Notes: generated from the sequence alone by a model not told the origin. Shown: positions 1 through 11,673, counted from the stretch's first letter. The stretch is 64,000 nt of DNA from Trichostrongylus colubriformis (GCA_963978905.1 OZ022258.1:56218591-56282590), one strand, 5' to 3'. Translations and numbers: made by a program.

Positions 1-514
1 TTGTGCAAACGTTTAGCAAACACTCGAAGCAAAAGCAAAACTTATGAAGAAACTCAAAACAAAAGCATTGGCACTAACGATCCGATCTCTCATGCCCCAA
101 ATTGCAGCCTGACACCTTACTAGCTGCTTCATTCCAGCTCTGCTAGCGCATTCTCTCGAGACGCATATGACCGGCATCTGCGCTTGCGCCGTATCTTTCA
201 GGCGTCCGTAACATCCTTCCCAGAATCGTTTAGCAGATTTAGGGGACAGATTTGAGATCCCCGTTTGAAATCACATAGGAACACATACAACTCATCTTGA
301 ATGGCCACAATGGCCACGGTGACCCGGGAGCCTTTCGTTGTGAGTTAAATAAATAATGAATAATTCGCACAATACTGTGCGATTGCCCAACTGGTGTAAC
401 AAATAAATGGGCAACAGAGAAACTCACTTTTCCGTGCACGATTCCTTTAATAAGACTCGAGCGCTTTTCCCACTAATATTCAAAACACCATTATTACTTT
501 CGAATGTGTCTTAC
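1..514. other. Left edge: PTR intron or downstream region plus MITE fragment
   Basis: This should contain an intron and possibly later PTR exons, but I found no convincing continuation with matching phase. A right-terminal fragment of the TTAA-type palindromic MITE lies at about 385-455 (ATGGGCAACAGAGAAACTCA to CGTGCACGATTCCTTTAA). Confidence 0.5.
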
Positions 515-636
515 TTCGATCCGTCTTCGATAGTTTTGTATTCCTTGTGGGCAGTGAGAGTGAGAATTGCTGGGAAGAGTATTAATTGGTAAAAATAGCA
601 GATCACACTGGCTGCGACCGAATAGATGGCGAATGT
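515..636 (-). CDS. PTR gene exon 12 (last exon found)
   Basis: 122 bases from a TTCAG acceptor to a GTAAGA donor. It encodes TFAIYSVAASVICYFYQLIL then FPAILTLTAHKEYKTI, the sixth helix of the first membrane block. The open exon phase shows that at least one more exon follows to the left. Confidence 0.9.
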
Positions 637-3600
637 CTGAAGATTGCAACATAAGCGATGATTGGAGCAGTGTAATTTCGTGAGGAATGTTTGGAACCTG
701 AAGAGCCGGCGTGCTTGACAGAACACCGTTCCCGAATGAGATCACATTCGTGATTGAAGTGACAGTCATCGAGGAGCCAGAGATCTACAGTACAATGAGG
801 ATTAGAGCGTTTTCGGCGGTTCCAAAATTTCAAATGCAATCATTTCTGACCTGGACCATCTCAGCTGTGCGCTTTGCTACGTCCATGCTTTTCTCTGTAC
901 GATGCCAAGCTGCTAGCATAATGAACACATCATCGATACCTGAAAGGAATATAGCTAGCTTTCCCGTTAATATAAAGAACATGAAACACGTACCTATTGC
1001 AAGCACCAAGAACAAGGTGCTGACGACGATTGACTGGAAAGCAAGTCCTGTACCCGACACTAAGCCAATGGTGGTGATTCCTGCTAGCAAAGGAGTTATA
1101 CCACCAAGTAAAGCCTCTAGTGGTTTTGACTCTCGTCTTTTGTACCTAAAATGAAAGCGGATAGTTATAGCTTGCTAAGTGGTCAGGTTTGCAACTCCAG
1201 AAATTATTAATTATATTTCTATCGCTCACTCTTAGGACACCACCATTTACATGGTTAGCCCCCAAACAGAGCGTTGGTGAATCGACGAAAGATCCGCATA
1301 ACAATCAGTGAGCAATTAAAAGGGAGAAAAAGCTTTTTGGTGCAAGAAAGGACAGAGGCAAATGAGCATTTTCGCGAATTCGCCATTCTTGCAAAGGCCC
1401 AGTATGTGAAAATGTAGAATATAGCCTCGATGACGTGCGGAACAATGTCAAGGAATTTTTTCCACGAGGTCTGGTCCAAGATGTTGGGAGCAGCTGAGGA
1501 TAAAGAGCTTTGGTGTATCCAACGGTGTGAGAGGCGTGCTGGGCATCAGTGGATCTGCCACGCGGCGTTTCACAGATTCGCTTCAAAACCGTCAATTCAG
1601 CTTCCAGTCAAACTTATGTGAGATTGCGGTCGAAGATAAGGGCAAGACAGCGTTCACATCCAACCGAATGGGATTTTCGGCGCATCGACGCATCCGCGAT
1701 TTGGGATTTCTTGCATTATGGCGAACTTAAGACCGCGGATGCGCCGATCCACCAAATCTTTCAGAACGAGGATGCGCCGATGCGCTTACTTTTCGATCGA
1801 TACATATCTTCTACTCGACGCCGATCAACCAGAACTACTATTTAGTCGGGTATGAGCGCGGCCTAAGGATTTGAGATATTGTTTCACTTGTGCGTTGAGC
1901 TTCATACGTCACCGGCGTCATTTTCCCCAATTATGGAGACTGCGCACTTCATCGTGTTAGGCTTTGTGAGTAGTGCAGGTTGTATAAATCACATAAGTGA
2001 TGAGAGAAAGCATACAAAGCAAATTTAAGTTTTTCATGCATTTCTATGAAACACAATGATGACCTCACCTACCTGAATGAGCACAACATAAGGAATATCA
2101 TAAGTACGCCAAGAGCAATGCTCAGTAATGGAGCCGTCTTTGTACCCATCTCCTTCACCTAAACATTAATGTTTTTGAAATATTTACACTGCTAATACCT
2201 AAGCGTCGCATTTTGAAAGCACATCTCGCGATAACATTGGTCAGGCTGTCGATTAAAAGCGTAGGTTTTCAATGATTAGCCAATAAAAATTCGGAAAAAA
2301 CTGCATGAAACTCAGATTCGTGCAGTTAATGTCTAATGTCACCTACTGCGGAGCAGCGAGGGACCTATTAACAGCGGCGCGAAACTGGTCAGAGGAGGGA
2401 GATAAGGACGCAGATCGCGTGATCTGAGTCCGATGGGTTCTCTTGGGCTATGTTCAACCGAGCTTAGTGGCCTAATGACTGACGTTCGGGCACCAGTAGT
2501 AATGCGCCAGTAGTGACTTTTTCTAATGGTCGCGAAGAATAATTTAACGGCTGCTGCTCTAGGGCCCGACGAGAGATTAAACGGTAGTAACCACATAGTA
2601 ATGAATTTTTCACAAACCTCTTTCGCTACAAGGTTATCTGATCCAGCGCTACATTGTAGCAGATCAAATTTGCCAGAATCATACAGAAGACTGACCAGCT
2701 AAAAAATATTAATTATCCGGAGAAATTGTCAAAACGAAAGATAGCACCCAGATTTATGAAAAAAAGGTGATCGGTTTGAAGTATGAATTTCTTAAAGGCA
2801 CACCACGCGCTAATCAAAGTGGTCCTTACCTTCTCAGGGCAGGTAGACCCTGGATGGTTGTGAAGATTGCACCCTTTTCGCGGTGCCACGGCTTACCCCC
2901 GCCGCGCACGACCTGGTCGACTTGGGCCGAGTTGAGCCCACCGAGCCGAATCACACCCGGCTAAGACGGGAGGGAAACTTGAGAAAAGACAAGATAAGGC
3001 AGCTATATCGATAGCGAAGGTAGCTTCAACAGGGAGGAGTAGGTGATATCGTAGCATTCAGCGTGATATCTTCGAGCAAAAACTCATTTCCAGTCTCCCA
3101 TACTCGTTCGAAGACCGATGGCAAGGAGCTTTATTTTTGGTAGTTTTGAAGGGTTCTGATTCATTTTTCTTCACTGGTGGGTAAACTAGGGCTTCTAAAA
3201 CCTGTTACACACGCGAAAGCTCTCACAACTTTTCGCGAGGTGTGCCTTTAATGTTAACGAAGATGAATATGTACTACGGCGACGTATCGACCCGGAATAG
3301 AATGTCCGTGTTTTGAGTCACGGAGACACAAAGTCATCTCTGGCCTTCCGCGATTTCACCTTACTATTGTAAAAAAATAACTGTAAAAATTTGCATGTTT
3401 TCATTTTTAACGCCGTGGTCAAAGTAATTAATCTATCAGCGATGAGCGTGTCAACCGGTCCAATTGCGCCATGCACTCCTGCTCAACGTTCCACGTCTGG
3501 CGATATCTGCATACATACAGTAGCGCTCAAAAGTCTTCGGCCAAAACTTTTTTGTCATAACTTTTTTTCTACTTGACCAAATTTGACAAAATTTTAATAT

Positions 3601-6600
3601 GTGGTGCCTTAACCTATTGTCAACATTTCCTTCTACTTGAGCGCCGCTTGCCACTTTTCATGATTTTTTACACGAATTTTCTACAAGACCACCCAAAAAA
3701 AGTAAGAGGCTTGTTCAAGAAAAACGGCTTTCTATACAAAAACAAAAAGAGCAAGCCTCAGAGAACATTACTATTTTGTAGAAAGACCACGACTTTTGAT
3801 GACAGCGGCACAGCGGGACGGCATAGCGATGGCATGCCAAAATTAAAAAATTTCATATAACCACGTAACCTACACCGTCGCGCGCCAAAATAGTATATTA
3901 AGTATGCAGTGTCTCCAAGTACAACATACTAAAATTTCTCTTAGATCGGTGCAGTTGCAAAAAAGTTACAAGTGAAAAAACTCAAGTGAAAGACCATTTC
4001 GCCGAAGACTTTTGAGCGCTACTGTATATAGGTACCTTTACAATGTCTTGTGAAAGACACTCATACACGTTCTCCTCCCAGCCAAGTTTTGCACCACTTA
4101 GCAAGGGGTGTACGACAAGACATTCGAATTGGGCCACCGCGCCTCACAAGTTTTATCATCATGCTAGGAAGTCCCTGACAGATAAAGTCGTATATTTGCC
4201 GCGCGCGATTAGCGGCGAGACCTCCGCGTCCTCTCATGACCTGATTCCAGTGTCCTGACGCGTACCCTTTTGCAGGGAACACACAAAATAAGGAGGGTGT
4301 TCACAGGATTTTATGTGCATTGTATATGTCTCAATACCCATAATAAATACTCCACTTTTGTCCTCGAATGGAAATAAACAGGAAGGTCAGTTCAACAATT
4401 ACGTAAGTTTGAGAATAACTGCACAAACAAGCATATATACAAACAAAATGAATGAATTAAATGAGAAGTAAGGGCATTTTACACTACCTTTGTCTCCCAT
4501 TCGAGTAACGGTTTGGTTTCTGGGTAGACCATGTAGTAACGGAGAATGACGGTGGTGAATGATTCGATATTATTAGTATCGTTAACAAGACTAACGCCAT
4601 AAATATTACTAGCAATAAAGATCTGTTTTCCTAGAATGTCCATGGTAGGATATGTGACCTGAAAACACTAATTTCAATCAAGGGGAAATTGCTAGGAGTC
4701 TGGGAGGAGGGGGAGGGGGTGAGCAGGCCCTCACGTGGATGTGATGGCGCGCGAACATGGAACAGTTGCAGACGATCGGAATACCTTAATGTATCGAACG
4801 AATTACTCAAAGTGAGTCAGAACAAGGGAATTTCCTGGAATTCTGAAATTTCTGAAATTCTGCTTGCTGCACCTTTCTGAAAGTTCAGCAGACATATCAT
4901 CCATTATACCGTCAACAACCTTTCCACGAGCGCGCGTCGCATCCGTTAGCATGCCGATGATCAGTGCTCCTCCAATTTTCTCTAAAGATATGAAGCTGAA
5001 CATCTCACATCAATTCTGGAGAAGTTTTGATCGTAGAGCTTCAGAAGGGCAAAAAATGCGTCGTTCTTTTGACAGTACGGTTCACACATGTCGTGGTACG
5101 TCAACCCGTGACCGGATGAGTTCTAAAAAATTGGTGTTGAATAATCGATTAGTGATGATTTTTATGATTTCGAAATTTATATGAATTTATCAGATATAAG
5201 ATTTATTAGACTGCCATGCCGCTTTTCAGCAGAAACGAACCTTTACAGTGATCTCGGTGTTGATTTCGTGGACTAGATCCCAAATCTGTTGTCTATAGTT
5301 ATCTCTCAGCAGACTACCATTATCTTTGGATTCAATCATAATCTGAAAAAATTAAACTATTCTGATTTTGAGTCACAGACTGTGCATTCTGTAATTCTTC
5401 TCGTGTTTCCGGTACTTTCGCTTCCCTAAAAAGGCCAATTTTTAAGAGGAAATGCTGTTTAACCAATAGACTCATAGGTTTTAGAAAAACATTAGGAACT
5501 TATTCAATGTTAAAAATCGAATGATTCGGAAATCAAGTCAAAATGTGGTATTTTCTTTGATATTTGTCATTAAATGTAACTGTTATGATAGATTTACGGT
5601 AGGGGTGGTGTGGTGACAGGTAGTGCCCACTTCCACTCTCATGGCGCGGAAATGAATTCCCGCATTTGCCGCTATCCAAGCCAATAAAGACATCCACCTC
5701 TTTAGGACGGTGAATTAGTGCCGTAATTATTGGCAGGTCCCCGCAAGTCAATGTCCGCGATTCGGAATTGAACTAGAATGCGTGGCGCATCCTACAGAAG
5801 GGATTGATTAACGCAAAAAAACATGATCCCTCATTCTATTATTTTCTATTACAAAAAATAAACACATATGCCTCAGAGAAGTAGTGCATTAGCTCCTCCC
5901 GGCCGATGAGTACTACCGTAATGCAGATTCCTCATTTCCTGCCCACACTACCTACGGTACTAACAAATTTTTTGAGAATGCTGTAAATTAGTGTGAAGCA
6001 AGATAGATAAAAATGAAGATAAATATAGTGGCAATGAATAAAAAATAAAGCAAAACAAATTTCGAAACTCACTTCTACCATATTCAGAGTTCCATTCTGT
6101 TGCAAGAAGGTCTGGAGTACTCGAGCTTCAACGTGACTGGGAGATTCGGAGTCGGTGTAGGTGATTCTTGCATTATTGATCTGCATTTAGTCTTCAATTC
6201 TTTTCACTGTTTCTTTGAAAATAGTAACTGGCAGGTATGCCCAGAATTTTTGATAACGTTCTTCAGTAGGTGGCATAACCTCATAGCTTAGCTTTAGACA
6301 AGATACAAGTGAATCATATCTCTCTAAATGTTTTGGTGGAGAGATGCGTCTCGCTGCGGCATATTGGTATTGTTGCGTCATTTTTATTATTACTTCAAAA
6401 TGTTTTAGGATCGTCCAGTAATGAGGATATGTTCTTATTGTTTTTGGTATTGCCTACTAGAACCACGTAGGCTGTGGTCTACATCGATAAACAACAACAA
6501 TATTTCTGGAGTCAACCGATGAATAATACTGACATCCGTCTCCACCCCATTGTTTCCAGGGACATGAGAGGTACGGTAGCATCACCTATATCGAATACAA

Positions 6601-7493
6601 CTTTTTACAAAGGCGCGACCTTGAAAAAAACTGTCAGTCAAAGAGACATGGTTTGAAACTATTGAAAATTAATAAAATGTATGAATAATTACTTAACGAA
6701 CCTGATGAAATCGTATAAATCCTACTGAGCAAAAAGCGGTGAACATTAGTAACCCGATAATATATCTCCATGGATGATATCCAATCGAGAGACCGAGTTT
6801 ATAGAAGACTCGCTGAAATGTCGAAAAGTAATTTTTTGCATCTTTGTTACTTATTTCATCGAATCAGTATTTCTTGTTTTCCCTATTTTATGAGGAATTA
6901 TGCGCTCAAGGTTTCTAGAGCAGAGGCTTGGCCACATTCGCAATTGGCGCCATGTCCGCAGCAAATTAAAGTTGAAGTTTATGTCGTATCCTCGTTTGGA
7001 GTCATTTATCGTTCATCATAGCGGAGGGAAAGGTTCTCTTCTTCGGTAGGGAGCTTGGTTTCCAGCGAATCTCTCTCTTTGAGTCACATGCTCTTTACCG
7101 AAAGCCCTTCTTGTGCTTTCACTCGGGCTCTACTGATGCAAGTTGCCTCCTTTGTCATGGAACTTATCTTTTTACGATGGTGATAAGGTTCCGCGGTTAA
7201 ATCTAGTCGCAACGTTTTACAAAACAACCGACTTTCGAATTTTTTTTTTGCTACAGCACCTATCATTGCGGGGTGTGCCATTAAAATTGAAAATTCGCAT
7301 CGCGCCGCGTATTCACCCTAGGATCCAGCTACTTACAGTGCCCATAGTTCACACCTCGTGGCTTCTAAGGTAAGCGACAGCATATTTAGACCAAAAAACT
7401 TCGTAACCATTTCAATGAAGAACGATTTTTATAGAAAAATAAAATTTCTCCCACCTTCATAAAGTCTTCACTTTTCGCGGATGAACATTTCAT
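515..7493 (-). CDS. Patched-related (PTR) sterol-sensing-domain membrane protein, 5' portion, 12 exons
   Basis: Twelve minus-strand exons (7455-7493, 6702-6812, 6073-6180, 5241-5342, 5009-5122, 4488-4658, 2618-2698, 2073-2158, 994-1145, 851-939, 698-784, 515-636) join with GT-AG borders and matching phases into 420 continuous residues. An N-terminal membrane segment (about 30-46) precedes a large extracellular domain (about 50-240). The sterol-sensing domain follows at about 243-405. Transmembrane segment 4 carries the acidic pair of the RND/Patched fold at residues 324-325 (motif LAIGIDDVFIMLAAWHRT), and the next segments read SMTVTSITNVISFGNG and TFAIYSVAASV, both typical of nematode PTR proteins. 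By family knowledge these are plasma-membrane RND-type permease relatives linked to sterols, moulting and trafficking; substrate is not predictable here. Family members are usually about 800-1000 residues, so the second membrane half is missing from the reconstruction. The last donor (GTAAGA at 514-509) leaves two bases of a codon, so the gene continues to the left. No frameshift or stop was seen. Confidence 0.9.
698..784 (-). CDS. PTR gene exon 11
   Basis: 29 codons, acceptor CTGTAG, donor GTTCCA. It encodes ISGSSMTVTSITNVISFGNG and VLSSTPALQ, the Patched-family signature after the GxDD helix. Flanking introns are 66 and 61 bases. Confidence 0.92.
851..939 (-). CDS. PTR gene exon 10 (GIDD motif)
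   Basis: 89 bases. It completes the Gly codon and encodes IDDVFIMLAAWHRTEKSMDV followed by AKRTAEMVQ. The Asp pair is the conserved acidic motif of RND/Patched transmembrane segment 4. The intron before it is only 54 bases. Confidence 0.93.
994..1145 (-). CDS. PTR gene exon 9 (SSD core)
   Basis: 152 bases between ATTTTAG and GTACGTG. It encodes ESKPLEALLGGITPLLAG, then ITTIGLVSGTGLAF and STLFLVLAI, the second and third helices of the sterol-sensing domain. It ends one base into the Gly codon of the GIDD motif. Confidence 0.92.
2073..2158 (-). CDS. PTR gene exon 8 (first SSD helix)
   Basis: 86 bases, 28 codons plus two bases. It encodes VKEMGTKTAPLLSIALGV and the hydrophobic LMIFLMLCSF. The split Arg codon is completed by the next exon. 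Acceptor GTTTAG, donor GTAGGT. Confidence 0.9.
2618..2698 (-). CDS. PTR gene exon 7
   Basis: 27 codons, phase 0, acceptor TTTTTTAG, donor GTTTGT. It encodes LVSLLYDSGKFDLLQCSAGS then DNLVAKE, which continues into VKEMGTKTAPLL. The intron upstream of it (2699-4487) is the gene's largest and contains two MITEs. Confidence 0.9.
2796..3247. mobile_element. piggyBac-like MITE with TTAA duplication, in a PTR intron
   Basis: TTAA at 2792-2795 is followed by AGGCACACCACGCG. The right end reads CGCGAGGTGTGCCT and is followed by TTAA at 3248-3251. The outer 9 bases are perfect inverted repeats and TTAA target duplications are diagnostic of piggyBac-type insertion. No coding capacity. Confidence 0.65.
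3518..4024. mobile_element. Tc1/mariner-type MITE, copy 1 (507 bp), in a PTR intron
   Basis: It begins CAGTAGCGCTCAAAAGTC and ends with the inverse GACTTTTGAGCGCTACTG. Terminal repeats are about 24 bp and TA dinucleotides flank it at 3516-3517 and 4025-4026. There is no transposase frame. A second copy of nearly the same length lies at 38959-39463. Confidence 0.85.
4488..4658 (-). CDS. PTR gene exon 6
   Basis: 57 codons, phase 0, acceptor TTTTCAG, donor GTAGTG. It encodes VTYPTMDILGKQIFIASNIY and ends with YYMVYPETKPLLEWETK, a recognisable part of the PTR ectodomain before the sterol-sensing domain. Confidence 0.9.
5009..5122 (-). CDS. PTR gene exon 5 (Cys-containing ectodomain)
   Basis: 38 codons, phase 0, acceptor TTTTTTAG, donor GTGAGA. 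It encodes LTYHDMCEPYCQKND with the paired cysteines common in PTR ectodomains, then FSRID, which runs into VTYPTMDILGKQIF of the next exon. Confidence 0.88.
5241..5342 (-). CDS. PTR gene exon 4
   Basis: 34 codons, phase 0, acceptor TTTTTTCAG, donor GTTCGT. It encodes IMIESKDNGSLLRDNYRQQ and IWDLVHEINTEITVK, part of the extracellular domain. Confidence 0.88.
5603..5821 (+). repeat. tRNA-derived SINE, copy in a PTR intron
   Basis: The head GTGGTGTGGTGACAGGTAG resembles an A box, and the region of CGCGGAAATGAATTCCCGC is a degraded B box. The tail ends GCGTGGCGCATCC...GATTGATTAACGCAAAAAA, matching the family 3' end at 50248-50312. Confidence 0.7.
6073..6180 (-). CDS. PTR gene exon 3
   Basis: 36 codons, phase 0 at both ends, GCAG acceptor and GTGAGT donor. 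It starts INNARITYTDSESPSHVEAR, the start of the extracellular domain directly after membrane helix 1. Confidence 0.88.
6702..6812 (-). CDS. PTR gene exon 2 (first membrane helix)
   Basis: 37 codons between ATTTCAG and GTTCGT. It begins RVFYKLGLSIGYHPWRY and contains the hydrophobic stretch YIIGLLMFTAFCSVGFI, the first transmembrane helix of PTR proteins. Phase 0 at both ends. Confidence 0.85.
7455..7493 (-). CDS. PTR gene exon 1 (start codon)
   Basis: The ATG lies at 7493-7491 and the exon encodes MKCSSAKSEDFMK (13 codons), ending in phase 0 before a GTGGGA donor. It joins in frame to RVFYKLGLSIGYHPW of the next exon. The start is favoured because a strong TTTCAG acceptor lies only 17 bases upstream, as expected for a trans-spliced nematode mRNA. 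Confidence 0.75.
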
Positions 7494-7937
7494 TGTAACC
7501 AGCGCTTCGACTGAAAGAGCACATTTGAAAAAGGTTCGGAGAAATTTAGATAGATGGACGACTGCGACTGTGACTGAAAGGTTCGAGCAAATTCGTGCTG
7601 GTCTGCAGGGATGAGAAAGAAGGATAAGTGAGGTGGTAAAGTAAATTGTTTGGTACTGATTGATATCTCAGAGCCATGCTTCTGCTTCTCCGAATCGTGG
7701 AAGCATTTGTCAGTGTATCGGACTGATACGCCTGCTTTTGAGACCACTTTAGCTCAGCTCAGCATGATGCCTATATCTACAGCTAGAGCGTCATAAATTA
7801 GACGAGTCTGAGGGGAGGTAGGGCCAAGTTCCAGACTGGATCCTTCGAGCCATGAACGTACATATGGTATGGCGCCCATTGTCACTCACTACGTGTGCCT
7901 AATAGAAAATGCTTCAAAGAGAGATAAAGTTTTGACC
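7494..7937. other. Upstream of the PTR gene, no gene seen
   Basis: Apart from the candidate leader acceptor at 7511-7512, I see no promoter motif or coding exon I would defend. Confidence 0.4.
7509..7525 (-). promoter_or_regulatory. Candidate trans-splice (SL) acceptor of the PTR gene
   Basis: On the minus strand the sequence TGCTCTTTCAG ends with AG at 7512-7511, only 17 bases before the proposed ATG at 7493. Such a strong acceptor immediately upstream of a start codon fits a spliced-leader site, though an ordinary 5'-UTR intron would look the same. Confidence 0.5.
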
Positions 7938-8195
7938 TTAATCAATCACTTGTTGAGATGCGCCGCGCATTCAAGTTCTCTTCAAAATCGTGGTGAGAGG
8001 TGGATGTGAGTCGGTCTATACAATGAATTGCGGTGCCATCCGATGTACAAGTCAGTGATTTTATCCTACCAGAAGAATCCAGTACCAATTCACCGGATGC
8101 AAGGGCGATTGGCATGGACAGGAATCGAGGGATTCGGTCCTCACATCCGTGCACTTGAGAGCACGCGCATGCTGCCACTGTGCCACCGTGCCGCC
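7938..8195 (-). repeat. tRNA-derived SINE, minus orientation
   Basis: Read on the minus strand it starts GGCGGCACGGTGGCACAGTG, passes TCACTGACTTGTACATCGG and ends GCGCGGCGCATC...GATTGATTAAGG. These blocks occur in the same order in the plus-strand copies at 14308, 21535 and 41310. Confidence 0.75.
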
Positions 8196-8954
8196 TTCGT
8201 AATACTAGTAAAAATTTAGAAAAGTATTTATAGAAAATAGTGCAAAGAAGCCTTCACTACAAGTACATAATGAGAACTGAATTGATCGAACATCAGTCTC
8301 CTATACATTCCGTGGGACATCGCTACACTCCCTTTTGGCATGAGCGTACCGGTTAATTAGTCCCTAGATAAAAACAAAGGGAGTTTAAGAGGGTCTAGTT
8401 GGCCTAACTAGTTCACTGCCTGATCGGATAATTCGAAGTGATGTGGGAACGGCCAGCAACGGAATTAGATGCACTCAGAAATGAGGTAAAGACAGTGAAA
8501 CAGCAGGAAAATCTCCGAGAATATGCCAGCTTGAAAGCATGATTTGAAGGCCCTATTACATCACTGAAGGCAAACCATGCGAGATTGGGAGAAATGACGG
8601 CGGCAACAAGGTCATCGCAAACCTTCCATGAGAAGGAACTAAATTATGTGGTGACGGGAATTATGTTTGGGTGTAATGTAAGCTCTATGAACCTACAGAA
8701 CAACATGCGGGTGTCTCACGATGACGAAGCGCCTTTAACATTTTTCAGTATTGGGTGACTTTTGTTGAAGTGCGTGTAATCCTCTTATAACATAATCGAA
8801 GTGTCTGGATCAGCAATGTGTACTAAAGGACTCAGGACTAAGGGATCATAGTAAGTAAGGGTGACAAAGAAATAAGTGGTTCGTATTGCATCATTAACCA
8901 GCATCGTGTTTTATTAAAGGCAGTGATAGGGGTATTACGGACGGAGTATGGAAG
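8196..8954. other. Intergenic, nothing recognised
   Basis: No long frames with coding character, no terminal repeats and no RNA gene seen on either strand. Confidence 0.4.
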
Positions 8955-9235
8955 GATCTTAAAATGTGAAAGTCGAGGTGCTCAATAGCACGGAAGTGAA
9001 GAAATACCGAATGGAATGGTCAAGAACCCCAGAAACAAAACCCTCGTCCCGCCGTTTGTTCTCAAAAGGGGCGGGTCGCTCTGGAAAAGGGGTGGACTGT
9101 CGTGAAACAAGTCTTAGCAGTTGAAGAAAACGGCTCTTATGTAGCCCGAATGCACTCTTTTTCATCGGGAATTTCGCTACATATAATCTTTTTAGACACT
9201 TAGGCTTCAGTTGCGTGATGGGAGTTCCCATTACC
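8955..9235 (+). repeat. Degenerate dispersed repeat, family B
   Basis: Contains GGAATGGTCAAGAACCCCAG, CCCTCGTCCCGCCGTTTG and the end block TTCCCATTACCTACATTA. Related blocks recur at 34860-35100, 60390-60900 and, inverted, at 53670-53990. No coding capacity. Confidence 0.55.
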
Positions 9236-11389
9236 TACATTACTTCTATCACTATCTTCAAATCGGTAGACCTTGTATTTCTCCGGGTAAGGTTTACGAT
9301 AACTACCCGGTAATTATGGTAGGGGGCTAACATATGTAAGTGGAGTGCGATTTCCTCTCGCTGTGACTTTCTAGGTGAAACCGCGGCACTCTGACTGGTG
9401 CATTAACACCGCGAAGGCAGCAGAAAGACGATCTGGTCAATTTGTGAAGGTGATGGTTGACATTAGTGTGGAGTACTGTACGGTGATGAAGCAAAAACGA
9501 AATGGAATGGGCGGAATTTCGAAAAATGTCCTGTCTACCTACTTTCATTTTTGAGTGGTCTTTTGTGTAGCTCACCGCAGATATACCGATCGGAATTACT
9601 TGGAGTGTGATGCGTGGCGATCATACGTAACCCGTGACTCGCTCATTTGTGGAAAGAGCGCGAAGGCGAGGTACTAGTGCACCTTTGGCCCAAATCGTGC
9701 TACACACCGTTATCTGACTGGTCTTCTCATACAGCACATGTCTATTGCCTTGTCTCTTTCGAAAAAAAAAAACGTGATAAGATAGAAAATAAAATAGTGG
9801 AAGCGATGAATTGTAATAGGGTTTTTCAATCGAGGGACTTCTTCCAGCAAAAGTTATTTGAAACTTGATTTACTAGACAAATTTTGAAAATTTTTTTTGC
9901 CAGGATTTGTATTCTTTGGTGCCATCCTTCTTCTGAAGTACTTTTCCACCATTATTGCTTACAACTTTCTGGCGAAGAGCCAAAAATGACCTTTTTTGGA
10001 GACTTTGAGTTCTGTCATCGACCCCCGGCTTTATCGGCTGTTTTTGTTCAAAGTCATTGCTTTTTTAGCACTTGTATGTATGTAGGAGCCCCGCGCCTAT
10101 TATGGCAAATCGCTTTTTTACGCGTTTCTTCAAAAAATTTCATTGGCTTTTGAGGTGCTTCTAATTCGTTTCTCATCAATTGCTAATGTTTTGTCACAAA
10201 TTGTGCAACTCAGTGCCTTTAACAACAATAGAAAGGACAAAATATTGTACGTTATAAGGATTCTCCCTAAAAGAGTCTCGCTGCGGAAGAACAGTAAGTG
10301 TCAGCGTGTTAGAAACGCACTTTCCATTTAATCTAATTACAGTGGTGGTTTTACAGCGTTGTGATGTAAATACGAATTTCGTTCGCTGATTTCTCGCATG
10401 GTCGCATAATTCTAGGAACATACCGATAGAACATATTGGATACGGTGCTATTTCCTTCCGAAAAGAAATATATGAAAGGTGATAAAACACAGCCAGTCGG
10501 GAGTATTGGGCATTGCACTAAAGGTCGTGGATGGGAGTGCCTACCGTTGAAATTGCAAAACTCAGACAAAGTCAAAAAATATGATCCTAACTACAACTAA
10601 TTTTTACAATGAAAACTATTGAGGGCTCATACGATCCATGCGAATCCCTCGGCACAATCATACGCCTTTTCTGGCCCAGAGAGCCCAGAAACCACTTCAG
10701 GCTTTATAAAGATATGTGATGAAGCCCAATACATATGCCTTATTTGCACCTGGTCAGCTATAACTCCCCGACAAGATCGTAAACGTGTCTTCAAGGCCAT
10801 TACACACTTACTACCGATCCCGCGCACTTAGATAATTTATCAGATGTAAGGGGATGTGGGTTAACAACGAACCAGCAAAACCTTATAACAAGCAAGTTTT
10901 ACAGTGGGTCGATGGATTACTTCTTTGGTTCCGTTCGATTCGTAGCAATGTGGTTTTAGGAGGAGGAAACGGACATGCCGTGTAGTAATCTAAAGGCCAT
11001 TAAGGACAATCTCTGTTGTGAGAAAGTGCGTGAGCAATTAATCTAAAAAGTGTACTGTGATGTCTAAGATCACTCAACAGCAATAACACAGCATTACAGA
11101 ATATTAACTGGGCACTGTAAGTGATTTAAAAGTGCAAACCCCTGAACACCTCATTCGGCACTCCATGTACTATAAGAGTCAACTATGTAAACTGGCAACT
11201 ATGTAGGGTGGGGGTGATTCTGGCATCGTGATTGTGAAAATGAATATGTTAAGTGAGAACGTAAAGCAGAGAAGCGGAATGAAACGGTCAAAAACTCCAA
11301 AGGACCCTCTTCTTGTCATTGATCGCAGCGGAAGAAGGAAGTTGTAGTTTCGTGCCCTATGCATCAGGTGTGAGGAGAGCTACTGTCAA
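9236..11389. other. Intergenic, nothing recognised
   Basis: Short open frames only. About 11220-11340 resembles family B (GAAACGGTCAAAAACTCCAA). No supported gene. Confidence 0.4.
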
Positions 11390-11666
11390 GCCAAGCCGTG
11401 GCCTTTGCTCCACTCAACACAGCTGCACGAGGCTCACTACGGCAGGGCCATGAAGAACTGTCTCCGTCTTCAGCAGCGGCGGACGACGGGACAAGGCGCC
11501 TATTCGGAGGCCCCGCCCCTCCGACCACCAATTCGAGGAGCCGTATCTTTGCAGGATTGCCACTTTTTCGCGTGAAACATCGCATGCGGCTCTAATTAAG
11601 CAAGTACAACATGAATATATGAGTAACAGAAAAACTCATTTTTTCCGTGAACGATTCCTATAAGTG
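11390..11666. repeat. Truncated TTAA-type palindromic MITE
   Basis: The right half is recognisable: GGCGGACGACGGGACAAGGC, then TTTTTCGCGTGAAACATCGC, ending CCGTGAACGATTCCTATAAG. The left half is too diverged to delimit. Confidence 0.6.
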
Positions 11667-11673
11667 TACGGAT

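Noticed and set aside
711..1154. 147-codon plus-strand open frame
   Set aside because: Antisense to three Patched-related exons on the minus strand.
6187..6381. 64-codon minus-strand frame directly upstream of PTR exon 3
   Set aside because: It ends in TAA six bases before the exon acceptor. The true upstream exon 6702-6812 joins in phase.
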